A stretch of DNA of 64,000 nucleotides from Altibacter sp. GTDB taxonomy: Bacteria > Bacteroidota > Bacteroidia > Flavobacteriales > Flavobacteriaceae. Shown piece by piece: positions 9,730 through 18,550 of this stretch. The notes under the pieces were generated by a model. The model did not search any database. It saw only the letters and a program-made list of their open reading frames with translations, and was not told the DNA's origin. The number at the start of each line of letters is the position of its first letter. Within the stretch, counting starts at the first letter, position 1. A program made the position numbers and the translations under genes. The stretch spans positions 1 to 64,000 of the forward strand of contig NZTP01000015.1 in the NCBI GenBank assembly GCA_002696485.1. The letters run 5' to 3'.

Positions 9730-10887
9730 ATGAATTACCTGCCGCCATCACTTCAGAAAAAATTATTGGAGCGTTCCAATGGACAGGCTTTGCGTAGCAT
9801 TGGCAAACCCATAAAAGGGGTGGATTTCTCTTCGAACGATTATCTGGGTTTTACTACTTCAGAAACGATCTATAAGCGTGCTTCCCGCTTGTTGAACGAT
9901 AAAAGGATAGAGGTGAATGGAGCAAGCGGTAGCCGACTTCTCACCGGTAATCACGGTCTATATCAAGAAACAGAAGCCTTTATTGCTCAAGTTCACAAAG
10001 CCGAAGCTGCACTGCTCTTTAATAGTGGGTATGATGCCAATCTCGGTTTTTTGGGATGTGTGCCACAACGCGGTGATGTGATCTTGTACGATGAACTTTC
10101 CCACGCTTCTATTCGAGACGGTATTGCAATAAGCCATGCGAAGGCATATAAATTTCGGCATAATAGCATTTCCGATCTGGAGCGCCTCATAGACCTACAT
10201 AAAAAGGAAGGGACGGAGGTCTTTGTAGTAACCGAAGCCGTGTTTTCAATGGATGGTGATTGCCCTGATCTTGTCGCCATGGCAGATATGTGTCAAAGAT
10301 CGAGCGCCCTATTGATTGTTGATGAAGCTCACGCGGTGGGGGTTATTGGGAATGGTCTTGGAAGTGTACAGGAATACGCGCTTGAAATTGCTGTGTTTGC
10401 GCGTATCGTTACCTTCGGAAAAGCATTGGGGTGTCATGGTGCTGCCGTTCTTGGAAGCACTATACTTACTGATTATCTTATCAATTTCGCCCGAAGCTTT
10501 ATCTACACCACTGCCTTACCTCCTCATTCGGTCGCGACGGTTCAGGCAGCGTATGAAGCGCTTGCATCTCAATCTACTGAAGGTAAGAATTCCGCCATAG
10601 CGCAGTTGCAATCCAATATCATTTTGTTCCGAAACTTGGTTGAAAAGAAAGGACTTTCCGGTTGTTTTATGCCAAGCGAGTCTGCCATTCACAGTTGTCT
10701 CCTTCCGGGGAATAAAAAAGTAAAAGCCGCTGCAGATACATTGCAAAAGGCAGGCTTTGATGTGCGGCCTATTTTATCACCTACGGTCCCTTCAGGAAAG
10801 GAACGGCTACGCTTTTGTATCCATAGCTTTAATTCCAAAGAAGAAATGGAAGAGGTCCTGAATCTATTGGCTACCTTTGCAGTATGA
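9730..10887 (+). CDS. bioF: 8-amino-7-oxononanoate synthase (BioF type)
   Basis: A PLP-dependent alpha-oxoamine synthase that condenses pimeloyl-thioester with alanine to form KAPA, the first ring-building step of biotin synthesis. The 385-residue protein shows GVDFSSNDYLGF, GSGRLLTGNH-like GASGSRLLTGNHGLY, VVTEAVFSMDGD, the DEAHAVG loop and the PLP lysine in TFGKALGCHGA. Its end overlaps bioD by four bases (ATGA), so the two are translationally coupled. Close relatives make 2-amino-3-oxobutyrate or aminolevulinate, but position at the head of a bio operon supports BioF. Confidence 0.93.
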   Translation: MNYLPPSLQKKLLERSNGQALRSIGKPIKGVDFSSNDYLGFTTSETIYKRASRLLNDKRIEVNGASGSRLLTGNHGLYQETEAFIAQVHKAEAALLFNSGYDANLGFLGCVPQRGDVILYDELSHASIRDGIAISHAKAYKFRHNSISDLERLIDLHKKEGTEVFVVTEAVFSMDGDCPDLVAMADMCQRSSALLIVDEAHAVGVIGNGLGSVQEYALEIAVFARIVTFGKALGCHGAAVLGSTILTDYLINFARSFIYTTALPPHSVATVQAAYEALASQSTEGKNSAIAQLQSNIILFRNLVEKKGLSGCFMPSESAIHSCLLPGNKKVKAAADTLQKAGFDVRPILSPTVPSGKERLRFCIHSFNSKEEMEEVLNLLATFAV

Positions 10888-11510
10888 ATACTACCTTTTT
10901 CATCACAGGAACCGGAACCGGCGTCGGCAAGACCGTGGTAGCCGCTATCATTACGGAAGCACTGCGCGCCGACTACTGGAAACCGGTACAAGCCGGAGAT
11001 TTGGACGCCGGGGATTCACAAACGGTTCAACGCTTGGTTTCCAACAAGAAGACGATTTTCCATCCCAATGCCTATGCCTTAAGAACACCTATGAGTCCGC
11101 ATGCGGCAGCAGCACTCGATGGAGTTGCCATAGATGCATCAAGTATCCGGCGCCCAAAAACGAAGAATGCGCTGGTGATCGAAGGTGCCGGAGGCGTCTT
11201 AGTCCCTTTAAACGATAGCGAGACCATCATGGACCTCATGCTACCAACGGACCAAGTGATTGTGGTGTCAAAACACGAATTGGGAAGTATCAATCATACC
11301 TTGTTAACCATTGAAGCGCTTAAACAAAGAAACCTTTCTATATTTGGAATTATCTTCAACGGCCCCGAAACGCCTACTACCGAAACGGTGATTTCAAAAA
11401 TGACGGGTGTTCGTATTCTTGGACGTATCGACACAGAACCTTACATGGATGCACGGGTCGTTTTGGACTATGCAGAAATTTTTAACGATGAGTTTACAAC
11501 AACGAGATAA
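10884..11510 (+). CDS. bioD: Dethiobiotin synthetase
   Basis: Closes the ureido ring of dethiobiotin from DAPA, CO2 and ATP. The 208-residue product starts MNTTFFITGTGTGVGKT, whose P-loop GTGTGVGKT is the BioD signature; VIEGAGGVLVPL near residue 100 is the second conserved motif. It begins inside the last codons of bioF and ends 23 bases inside bioA, so bioF-bioD-bioA form one overlapping operon. Confidence 0.95.
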   Translation: MNTTFFITGTGTGVGKTVVAAIITEALRADYWKPVQAGDLDAGDSQTVQRLVSNKKTIFHPNAYALRTPMSPHAAAALDGVAIDASSIRRPKTKNALVIEGAGGVLVPLNDSETIMDLMLPTDQVIVVSKHELGSINHTLLTIEALKQRNLSIFGIIFNGPETPTTETVISKMTGVRILGRIDTEPYMDARVVLDYAEIFNDEFTTTR

Positions 11511-12753
11511 GAAGCACATCTGGCATCCGCTCACCCAGCACCAAACGGCGGCACCTCCCATTGCTATTGTGAAAGCAAAAGGTGCGCTACTGTGGGACGA
11601 GGATGGAAAGGAATATATTGACGGGATTGCATCTTGGTATACTGCGATGTACGGTCACTGTAACGACCACATTATTACAAGTGTTTCAAAACAACTTAAA
11701 GAGCTCGATCAAGTGGTCTTTACAGGCTTCACACACGAACCCGCAGTACAACTTTCAGAACGACTCATGGCCATCTTGCCGCCAAACCAACAGAAACTTT
11801 TTTTCAACGACAATGGCTCAACGGCTGTGGAGGCGGGAATAAAAATGGCGTTACAATACCATTACAATAAAGGAGCGAAACGCGATACGCTCATTGCGTT
11901 CGAAGAAGGATTTCATGGGGATACCTTTGGCGCAATGAGTGTATCGGGTCTTTCAGTTTACAACGGTCCTTTTGAAGAATTCTTTCTGAAAGTGGTTCGA
12001 ATTGCGACACCAACCACAGAGCAACCCGACGCACTGCTCGCACAACTCGAAGAGATCCTAGAAAATAACAACTGTGCTGCATTTGTATATGAGCCATTGG
12101 TTCAGGGTGCCGCCGGAATGAAATTCCACAATGCCATGGGTTTGGAACAACTGCTGAAACGATGTAAGCATCATGATGTGCTGTGTATCGCCGATGAAGT
12201 AATGACAGGTTTTGGCAAGACCGGAAGGAACTTTGCTTCAGAATACCTAGATACCCCACCGGATATTATGTGCTTGAGTAAAGCACTTACCGCCGGAGTC
12301 GCTGCTATGAGTGTTACCACCTGCACGCAGCAAGTCTTCGATGCTTTTTTGGGTGAGACGATTTCCAAAGGATTCTTTCATGCACATACTTACAGTGCCA
12401 ATCCTTTAGCCTGTAGTGCCGCCATCGCCGGCTTGGAACTGCTTACCTCCAACGCCATACAAGACGATGGGGAACGCATTTACCAAAAGCACTGTGCATT
12501 TGCAAAGCGAATTAAGAAGCACCCAAAGGTCGCTTCCGTACGAACTATGGGACTAATTTTTGCGTTGGACCTAGCCTTGGAAACCGATCGGTATGGAGCA
12601 GTACGGGATTTGTTATTTGCTCATTTTATGGAAAGAGGCGTTTTTCTTCGTCCGTTGGGAAATACCATTTACATTCTGCCTCCTTTTGTTACCACCGACC
12701 AACAACTGGAACAAATCTACGGTGCCGTCGAATCGTGTTTACCACTCGTCTAA
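11488..12753 (+). CDS. bioA: Adenosylmethionine--8-amino-7-oxononanoate aminotransferase
   Basis: Transfers the amino group of S-adenosylmethionine to KAPA to give DAPA, using PLP. I choose ATG 11488 (421 residues, start MSLQQRDKKHIWHPLTQH, the family N-terminus) rather than an in-frame start at 11407 deep inside bioD. Typical class III motifs are visible: GIASWYTAMYGHCN, FFNDNGSTAVEAG, HGDTFGAMSVSG, IADEVMTGFGKTG and the PLP lysine in CLSKALTAG. It overlaps bioD by 23 bases and converges on the Coa1-like gene with a 15-base overlap. Confidence 0.96.
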   Translation: MSLQQRDKKHIWHPLTQHQTAAPPIAIVKAKGALLWDEDGKEYIDGIASWYTAMYGHCNDHIITSVSKQLKELDQVVFTGFTHEPAVQLSERLMAILPPNQQKLFFNDNGSTAVEAGIKMALQYHYNKGAKRDTLIAFEEGFHGDTFGAMSVSGLSVYNGPFEEFFLKVVRIATPTTEQPDALLAQLEEILENNNCAAFVYEPLVQGAAGMKFHNAMGLEQLLKRCKHHDVLCIADEVMTGFGKTGRNFASEYLDTPPDIMCLSKALTAGVAAMSVTTCTQQVFDAFLGETISKGFFHAHTYSANPLACSAAIAGLELLTSNAIQDDGERIYQKHCAFAKRIKKHPKVASVRTMGLIFALDLALETDRYGAVRDLLFAHFMERGVFLRPLGNTIYILPPFVTTDQQLEQIYGAVESCLPLV

Positions 12754-13179
12754 ATCCTCTGTATCTTCCAATAACGACACTTTCTCTCCCGTATCGTATA
12801 AAATAACCTCCATGACCGAGTATTCCCAAGTCTCGGTATACTTGTCTGCAACGACTACCAACAATGCTTTGCCATTAGGTCCTTTTATGGGGATCTCCAA
12901 ATTGGTGTGTCCTTCGCCGTTTTTATAATTGATACTCCCTTTGGTCATACCATGGGTTTCAATAGGTGTTCCTAAGGATACCATAACAGTTTGGTTGTTT
13001 TGTGCTCTGGCAACCCCTTCTTGATACGGTTCAGAATCTGAAAAAAGCGAGGTAACGCCAATGATCATGGTGCCTGCGAAGGCAATAAATAGAACAATAA
13101 TAAGGAGACAGCCGCCAGTGGGAACGGCCCATTTCCAGTTGCGCTGAAACCAGTTACGGTGGTCGATCGTTTCGTCCAT
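12739..13179 (-). CDS. Coa1/Tim21-like membrane protein
   Basis: A 146-residue protein with one N-terminal membrane segment (about residues 20-42, PTGGCLLIIVLFIAFAGTMI) and an outward domain of about 100 residues. The domain, with LGTPIETHGMTKGSINY and DTGEKVSLLEDT, resembles the Coa1 (cytochrome oxidase assembly factor 1) family. It is encoded opposite to the biotin genes and sits between bioA and the ketoacyl synthase, overlapping the 3' end of bioA by 15 bases. A role in respiratory complex assembly is inferred from the family only; no oxidase genes are nearby. Confidence 0.6.
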   Translation of the reverse strand: MDETIDHRNWFQRNWKWAVPTGGCLLIIVLFIAFAGTMIIGVTSLFSDSEPYQEGVARAQNNQTVMVSLGTPIETHGMTKGSINYKNGEGHTNLEIPIKGPNGKALLVVVADKYTETWEYSVMEVILYDTGEKVSLLEDTEDLDEW

Positions 13180-13197
13180 ATAATTATACGATTAAGG

Positions 13198-13227
13198 TTG
13201 ATTAAAAAGTGAGAACCCTTATTTTTG
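13198..13227 (+). promoter_or_regulatory. Promoter of the biotin-cluster ketoacyl synthase gene
   Basis: TTG at 13198-13200 and TATTTTTG at 13220-13227, separated by 19 bases, give a full consensus Bacteroidota promoter 16 bases ahead of the TTG start codon. It lies in the 64-base divergent gap with the Coa1-like gene. Confidence 0.7.
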
Positions 13228-13243
13228 TGCCAAAGTACAAAAT

Positions 13244-14398
13244 TTGGAGATTCCTATTTCAATTTCAGGTATTGCGTCCGTCTCTGCGCTTGGATCTTCT
13301 TCTGAGGAAGTTTGGCAACGCTATCGGGATGCCATACCCTTATTCACACAGAGAGCTGTTGGGGATTCCCTGCTATGGGTTTCGGAGGTTGCTTCGGAAA
13401 CAGAACAGGAACTGCAGGCCCTTCAGCAAGACACCAGATACAAAAAAGTAGATCGTTCGGTATTGCTAGCCATTCTGGCGGCCAGAAAAGCAGTCCTTCT
13501 GAAGCATTTTTCAGAAAAGAATACGGGCATTAACATCGGTTCGTCCCGGGGAGCAACCCAGTTATTTGAAGACTATCACAGTACATTCCTCAAAGAGAAA
13601 GCGGTCTCTGCCTATGCGTCACCCACAACCACTTTAGGAAATATCTCCTCTTGGGTAGGACAAGACTTAGGGGCAGCCGGGGTACGCATCGAACATTCGG
13701 TTACCTGCTCGACGGCCTTGCATGCGCTCTTGAACGGAATCGCTTGGCTACAGGCCGGGATGGCAGACGCCTTTGTTGTGGGGGGAAGTGAGGCCGCGCT
13801 AACCCCATTTACCTTTGCACAAATGCAGGCGCTGCGCTTGTACTCTGCTTCAAAGAACAAGATGGCATGCGAATCCATGCGTCTTCGAAAGACCAAAAAC
13901 ACCATGGTGTTGGGAGAGGGTGCAGCGATCGCAGTCATCGAAGCAGGAACTTCAGAACGCACACGAGCGGTGGTGAAGGGTTACGGATTTGCTTCAGAAA
14001 TAATAACACACAACAGTTCTATTTCTAAAGATGCCAATTGTTTTCAACAATCCATGCGAAAGGCCCTTCAAAAAGCATCTTTGGAAAGCGTGGATTGTAT
14101 TGTGATGCATGCCCCCGGAACGGTGCAAGGCGATACTGCCGAATACAATGCAATTCGCGCTGTATTTAAAGAACAATTACCGTTGCTTACCTCTAACAAA
14201 TGGCTTGTAGGGCATACGTTTGCGGCATCCGGTATGTTGAGTTTGGAGCTGGCGGTGATGATGCTTGAACATAACAGATTGGTAGAAAACCCCTTTTTCG
14301 CCAATCGACGTCACGCCCCAACAACGCTAAAAAGTATAATGATCAATGCCGTAGGTTTTGGCGGGAATGCTGTTAGTATAATTATATCCAAACCATGA
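13244..14398 (+). CDS. Beta-ketoacyl synthase in the biotin cluster
   Basis: A 384-residue KAS II/FabF-like condensing enzyme. The catalytic triad is visible: Cys in SVTCSTALH, first His in VMHAPGTVQGD, second His in LVGHTFAASGM, with the C-terminal NAVGFGGNAVSII signature. The frame opens just after a stop at 13199-13201 and has no ATG or GTG, so TTG 13244 is the only usual start; the product then begins MEIPISISGIASVSALG, a good KAS N-terminus. Lying between bioA and bioB, it probably helps make the pimeloyl chain for BioF, but this is inferred from context. Confidence 0.85.
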   Translation: MEIPISISGIASVSALGSSSEEVWQRYRDAIPLFTQRAVGDSLLWVSEVASETEQELQALQQDTRYKKVDRSVLLAILAARKAVLLKHFSEKNTGINIGSSRGATQLFEDYHSTFLKEKAVSAYASPTTTLGNISSWVGQDLGAAGVRIEHSVTCSTALHALLNGIAWLQAGMADAFVVGGSEAALTPFTFAQMQALRLYSASKNKMACESMRLRKTKNTMVLGEGAAIAVIEAGTSERTRAVVKGYGFASEIITHNSSISKDANCFQQSMRKALQKASLESVDCIVMHAPGTVQGDTAEYNAIRAVFKEQLPLLTSNKWLVGHTFAASGMLSLELAVMMLEHNRLVENPFFANRRHAPTTLKSIMINAVGFGGNAVSIIISKP

Positions 14399-14418
14399 TT
14401 TACTTTTCTATTTTTAAT

Positions 14419-14426
14419 TATTTTTG
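14419..14426 (+). promoter_or_regulatory. Putative bioB promoter, -7 box
   Basis: TATTTTTG fits TAnnTTTG and ends five bases before the bioB ATG, so the transcript would have little or no leader. No TTG is found at the -33 position; bioB could also be read from the upstream ketoacyl synthase promoter. Confidence 0.4.
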
Positions 14427-14431
14427 AACTT

Positions 14432-15526
14432 ATGAGCGACATCAAACACGACTGGACCAAAGAAGAAATACTTGAGATCTACAACACCCCTATGATGGAA
14501 TTGTTGTATAGAGCTGCCACTGTACATAGACAGTTTCACGATCCCAATCAGGTGCAGGTGAGTACCCTTCTATCCATAAAAACAGGGGGCTGTCCCGAAG
14601 ACTGCGGGTACTGTCCACAAGCGGCACGCTATCACACCAATATTGAAGGAAATGATCTAATGAGCGTTTCACAGGTGAAAGCACAGGCATTACGAGCAAA
14701 AGCTTCCGGCAGCTCGAGAGTATGTATGGGAGCCGCTTGGCGAAATGTGAAGGATGGTGAAGAGTTCGATCAAGTATTGGAAATGGTACGTACCATAAAC
14801 AAAATGGATATGGAGGTTTGTTGTACGCTAGGCATGATCACAGAGAATCAGGCAAAACGACTGGCCGAGGCCGGATTGTATGCTTATAACCATAACTTGG
14901 ACACTTCCGAAGATTATTATAAGGATGTCATTTCAACACGTGCTTATCAGGATCGGCTGGACACCATTGGAAATGTACGAAAGACCAATGTGACAGTATG
15001 TAGCGGTGGCATTATAGGCATGGGAGAAAAACTCGAGGACCGAGCGGGGATGTTGGTCGCATTAGCGTCTTTGAGTCCGCAACCCGAATCCGTCCCCATC
15101 AACGCCCTTGTTCCGGTTGAAGGGACTCCTATGGAAGCTATTGCGCCTGTATCTATTTGGGAGATGATTCGCATGGTTGCCACCACCCGTATTGTTATGC
15201 CCCACACCCAGGTACGATTGTCGGCAGGGCGCACTCAAATGAGCAGAGAAGGACAGGCCATGTGTTTCTTTGCAGGGGCCAATTCCATTTTTGCCGGAGA
15301 CAAACTATTAACAACCCCCAACCCCGATGTGAACGAGGATATGGAAATGTTCAAGACGCTGGGGCTGGTTCCGCAAAAACCTTTTGTGAAAAAGACACAA
15401 CCCGAAACAGTAGAAGCAGCATCCTCCGCATATCAGCCACTTGGAGAAAAGCCCAGATGGACGCGTCCCGGACACAGCATCGACCGAAATGAAGAAGCTC
15501 GTGAAAAGGCAAAAGCTTCAAAATAA
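14432..15526 (+). CDS. bioB: Biotin synthase
   Basis: A radical-SAM enzyme that inserts sulfur into dethiobiotin to make biotin. The 364-residue protein has the SAM cluster cysteines C54-x3-C58-x2-C61 in GGCPEDCGYCPQ, the YNHNLDTSEDYY motif, and GGIIGMGE. Residues contacting the second cluster (C-terminal SAGRTQMSREGQAMCFFAGANSI, with its arginine) are conserved. A roughly 40-residue polar tail follows the core. It ends the biotin cluster, 33 bases after the ketoacyl synthase. Confidence 0.98.
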   Translation: MSDIKHDWTKEEILEIYNTPMMELLYRAATVHRQFHDPNQVQVSTLLSIKTGGCPEDCGYCPQAARYHTNIEGNDLMSVSQVKAQALRAKASGSSRVCMGAAWRNVKDGEEFDQVLEMVRTINKMDMEVCCTLGMITENQAKRLAEAGLYAYNHNLDTSEDYYKDVISTRAYQDRLDTIGNVRKTNVTVCSGGIIGMGEKLEDRAGMLVALASLSPQPESVPINALVPVEGTPMEAIAPVSIWEMIRMVATTRIVMPHTQVRLSAGRTQMSREGQAMCFFAGANSIFAGDKLLTTPNPDVNEDMEMFKTLGLVPQKPFVKKTQPETVEAASSAYQPLGEKPRWTRPGHSIDRNEEAREKAKASK

Positions 15527-15600
15527 TTTCTATATAATTTACATCAATTTTAAATATTTTAGTGTTCCTTCCGTTTAAGAAGCAACAAAAACAACATTCT

Positions 15601-16233
15601 ATGAAGAAAGTCCTTTTTTTAGCATTCATGGCTTTGGCTGTGATCTCTTGTAATAAAGATGATGATGGCGGAAATAACAATTGTCCGACGCCTGCATCAA
15701 TTTCGGCCATACAAATAAACAGTACATCCATTTTTTTTGAATGGGATGATACCAACGGAACGGCTTGGCAGTTTGAATACGGGCCTACCGGCTTTCAATT
15801 AGGGCAAGGAACTGTGGTGTCAACCTCACAAACCAGTTTCTTGATCAACGGGTTGATGCCGTCTACATCCTATACTGTTTTTCTTCGAAACAACTGTGGG
15901 AGCAACGGTTTTAGTGAGTACATAAGCAAAGAGTTCATCACCTCCGAACCTATAGTGACTTGTAATGCTCCTACCAATTTGCAGCAAACCGGCATCGGGT
16001 CAACATCGATCGATATCACATGGGATGAGAACAATGAAACTGCTTGGGAAGTGGATTACGGCCCTGTAGGCCATCCTGCGGGAACGGGAACCGTAGAGGC
16101 GACCTCACAAAGCAACTACCGAATTGACGGTTTAACACCTGCTACCACTTACGAGATCTTTGTACGGGCCAATTGCGGTACCGACGGGTTTAGTGAATGG
16201 ACGCCTGCATTAGTGATTACCACAGATAATTAA
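15601..16233 (+). CDS. Lipoprotein with two fibronectin type III repeats
   Basis: A 210-residue surface or periplasmic lipoprotein. I start it at ATG 15601, which gives a signal peptide ending in the lipobox VISC; the longer frame from 15562 spoils it. Two similar FN3-like repeats follow (about residues 30-115 and 122-208), each with paired cysteines, a W-D/EN-x-TAWE/Q-YGP core and a GTxGFSEW/Y-like end. FN3 domains bind proteins or glycans; the partner is unknown. A long perfect hairpin terminator follows. Confidence 0.85.
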   Translation: MKKVLFLAFMALAVISCNKDDDGGNNNCPTPASISAIQINSTSIFFEWDDTNGTAWQFEYGPTGFQLGQGTVVSTSQTSFLINGLMPSTSYTVFLRNNCGSNGFSEYISKEFITSEPIVTCNAPTNLQQTGIGSTSIDITWDENNETAWEVDYGPVGHPAGTGTVEATSQSNYRIDGLTPATTYEIFVRANCGTDGFSEWTPALVITTDN

Positions 16234-16253
16234 CAACACCTTATAATGTATTG

Positions 16254-16283
16254 AAAGGACCGATTGTATATCGGTCCTTTTTT
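16254..16283 (+). terminator. Terminator after the FN3 lipoprotein
   Basis: An 11-base perfect stem (AAAGGACCGAT 16254-16264 with ATCGGTCCTTT 16270-16280), a five-base loop and a run of T. Confidence 0.9.
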
Positions 16284-16356
16284 ATGCTTATAACTGAATC
16301 GTATCGTTTGATTGTGATGATTTATTAAATTAACATCCCATTAGGGTTAACTTTTG

Positions 16357-16364
16357 TAATTTTG
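16357..16364 (+). promoter_or_regulatory. Putative promoter, -7 box, of the cupin gene
   Basis: TAATTTTG fits the -7 consensus 17 bases before the ATG at 16382, just after the preceding terminator. No clear TTG -33 element. Confidence 0.45.
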
Positions 16365-16381
16365 GGCTTTTCATCGTTACT

Positions 16382-17251
16382 ATGCAATTACAGGAAATAG
16401 ACAGAGTTGAAACCATTACCAAGGAGGAATTCCTGAAACGCTATTTTAAACCTCAAAAGCCTGTTGTAATAGAGCGGTTTATTGAAGACTGGAAGGCATT
16501 CCATAAATGGGACCTCGATTACATGGCCGAAGTAGCAGGAGATAAAACGGTGCCGTTGTACGATAACCGCCCGGTGGACTACAAGGACGGTTTCAACGAA
16601 CCGCATGCTACCATGAAAATGCGCGATTACATTGCGTTGCTTAAGAAGGAACCCACCAAGTACCGTATCTTCCTTTGGAATATCCTTAAGGAAGTGCCGC
16701 AGCTGCAAAAGGACTTTACCTATCCCGATTTCGGACTTAAATTATTAAAGGGACTTCCTATGCTCTTTTTTGGCGGAAAGGACAGTTATACCTTTATGCA
16801 CTACGATATCGATCTGGCGAATATCTTTCATTTCCATTTCCACGGAAAAAAGGAGGTCATTCTTTTTGACCAGAAACAGAACGATTACCTATATAAGATT
16901 CCTCATTCCTTAATCACACGAGAAGACATCAATTTTGCAGATCCCGATTTTAAGAAATGGCCTGCTCTTAGGAAAGCCGAAGGATATATTACACATCTAG
17001 AACACGGAAATGTGCTGTATATGCCGGAAGGATATTGGCATTATATGCGCTACCTCACGCCCGGCTTCTCAATGAGTTTGCGAGCTCTTGCCCGCAACCC
17101 AAAGAACCTTGGAAAAGCTGTATACAACATCTTCTTTATGCGTCACTACGACAATCTAATGCGACGCCTTAAAGGGCAATCGTGGATCGATGCCAAGAAT
17201 GAAAAAGCTATTGAGCGTACCCATAGAAAACTGGGTATCACTTTGCAGTAA
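16382..17251 (+). CDS. Cupin-like (JmjC-type) Fe(II)/2-oxoglutarate oxygenase family protein
   Basis: A 289-residue cytosolic protein of the cupin_8/JmjC type. The N-terminal PVVIERFIEDWKAFHKW is typical of FIH-like hydroxylases. The iron-binding HxD...H set is visible as HYDID (about residues 140-144) and GYWHYM (about residue 220), with FHFHFHGKKEVILF between. Such enzymes hydroxylate protein side chains, often in ribosomal proteins, but the target here is unknown. Its last 14 bases overlap the convergent recX gene, a compact arrangement without a terminator. Confidence 0.8.
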   Translation: MQLQEIDRVETITKEEFLKRYFKPQKPVVIERFIEDWKAFHKWDLDYMAEVAGDKTVPLYDNRPVDYKDGFNEPHATMKMRDYIALLKKEPTKYRIFLWNILKEVPQLQKDFTYPDFGLKLLKGLPMLFFGGKDSYTFMHYDIDLANIFHFHFHGKKEVILFDQKQNDYLYKIPHSLITREDINFADPDFKKWPALRKAEGYITHLEHGNVLYMPEGYWHYMRYLTPGFSMSLRALARNPKNLGKAVYNIFFMRHYDNLMRRLKGQSWIDAKNEKAIERTHRKLGITLQ

Positions 17252-17723
17252 GTTCACGTAGCTTCTCATAGACCATCTCGCTCTCCCACCCACGATAGAA
17301 GAGGTAGTCTGCTAGTTTTTTTTTCTTTTTCTGAAGGTCTTTTTCTGAAGCAAGTTGCTTGATTCGTTTTTCGGCAAGCTCGTGGAAAGTTGAAAGGTAT
17401 TCGGTTTCCGGGATCTCCCGAAGCGCCAGTGTAATATTGTACTGAGAGATCTCACGAAGCTTTAACTCGTTGACGATTCGTTTCTTTCCCCATTTTTTGG
17501 TTCTAAATTTTCCTCTGGCAAACGCTTGGGCGAAACGTGTTTCATTTAAGAAGTTGTGCTGCAGCAAATGGTGGATGATCTGGTCGATGGCTTGCGGGAT
17601 CATACGCATTTGTTGAAGTTTTGCGTGTACTTCCTTATGGCAGCGCTCCTGGTAGGCGCAATAACGTTCCATACGTCGGGTTGCTTCATCGAGCGTGTAG
17701 GTTTTATGGATTTTGTAGTTCAT
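17238..17723 (-). CDS. recX: Regulatory protein RecX
   Basis: Modulates RecA filaments. I start it at ATG 17723 (161 residues, MNYKIHKTYTLDEATRRMERYC, the family N-terminus); an in-frame start at 17807 adds 28 unrelated hydrophobic residues. The repeated three-helix units typical of RecX are visible, with the motif FLNETRFAQAFARGKFRTKKWGKKRI split over residues 80-105. recA is not in the window. It overlaps the cupin gene end by 14 bases on the opposite strand. Confidence 0.9.
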   Translation of the reverse strand: MNYKIHKTYTLDEATRRMERYCAYQERCHKEVHAKLQQMRMIPQAIDQIIHHLLQHNFLNETRFAQAFARGKFRTKKWGKKRIVNELKLREISQYNITLALREIPETEYLSTFHELAEKRIKQLASEKDLQKKKKKLADYLFYRGWESEMVYEKLRELTAK

Positions 17724-17845
17724 TGGGACAAAATGTAGTAAAAATATGTGAATCTTGATTGGTGGAGTAGGGTATAAGCGTTTTATTAAAAAAACAGGGA
17801 GTGACATTTGCCACTCCCGATTTCACTTTAAAAGAAGGAGCCTTA

Positions 17846-18550
17846 TTATTCCTTCACAATCTTATAAGTATAAGACGTTTCTTCCGAATACAATCGTAAA
17901 AAATACAAACCGCTAGGCAGTTTGGACAGATCCATTCGTGTTTCTGTACCCGAAAGGTTCGATTTCTGAACCTTGCGTCCGTTGAGGTCATATAACTGAT
18001 AGGCCGACAGGTCTCCTTGCGATTTTATGAAGAGATAGTCCGTTGTGGGGTTGGGATATACTTTAAATGCTGGAGCTGTAAAAGTTTCTGCATTTAACAA
18101 CTGATCACCATAAATAGCTACGTCGCCATCACCATTGATGACAGTAAGTGTTTTATATGAACCGGTATTTTCGATGGTGTAAGTGAAAGGATTTTTAGCG
18201 AAATTGTTATCTTCCAGATAAATCTGATAATGAAACTGCATAAAAGCATTGATATCGGGATCACCACAGACTCCAATTAATACAACGCTACTATCATCTA
18301 TTGTAAAAATATTGGTGCCGACATATTGAATCATTGATCCAAAACCTTCTTCACATGTAGAATGATCAATAATGAGTATTTCAGTGTTGGCGTTAAGAAT
18401 AGCCTGAAAATTGGGATATGGCCTTTCGTATTCCTCTGAATCCATAATGATTTTTTCTAAATACCAATCATTTTCAAGGAGGGCAGGGTCTTGGCCAATG
18501 AGCTTTGGAGAAAAAAGGATAATGGCTATTATTACTAAGAATTTTTTCAT
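17846..18550 (-). CDS. Secreted protein with T9SS type A sorting domain
   Basis: A 234-residue exported protein. From ATG 18550 it has a clean signal peptide (MKKFLVIIAIILFS...LIGQ). The middle (about residues 25-145) resembles lipocalin-like beta structure of unknown role, with a DNDW-type start after the signal. The C-terminal 75 residues are a type IX secretion sorting domain: FKVYPNPTTDYLFIKS, YDLNGRKVQ, LSKLPSGLYFLRL and a basic KIVKE end. It should cross the outer membrane and be cell-surface bound or released. An in-frame extension upstream (to 18742) belongs to something else. Confidence 0.88.
   Translation of the reverse strand: MKKFLVIIAIILFSPKLIGQDPALLENDWYLEKIIMDSEEYERPYPNFQAILNANTEILIIDHSTCEEGFGSMIQYVGTNIFTIDDSSVVLIGVCGDPDINAFMQFHYQIYLEDNNFAKNPFTYTIENTGSYKTLTVINGDGDVAIYGDQLLNAETFTAPAFKVYPNPTTDYLFIKSQGDLSAYQLYDLNGRKVQKSNLSGTETRMDLSKLPSGLYFLRLYSEETSYTYKIVKE

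Noticed and set aside
11407..11487. Longer bioA start at 11407
   Set aside because: It would lie 104 bases inside bioD and adds 27 residues not like BioA; ATG 11488 gives the family N-terminus.
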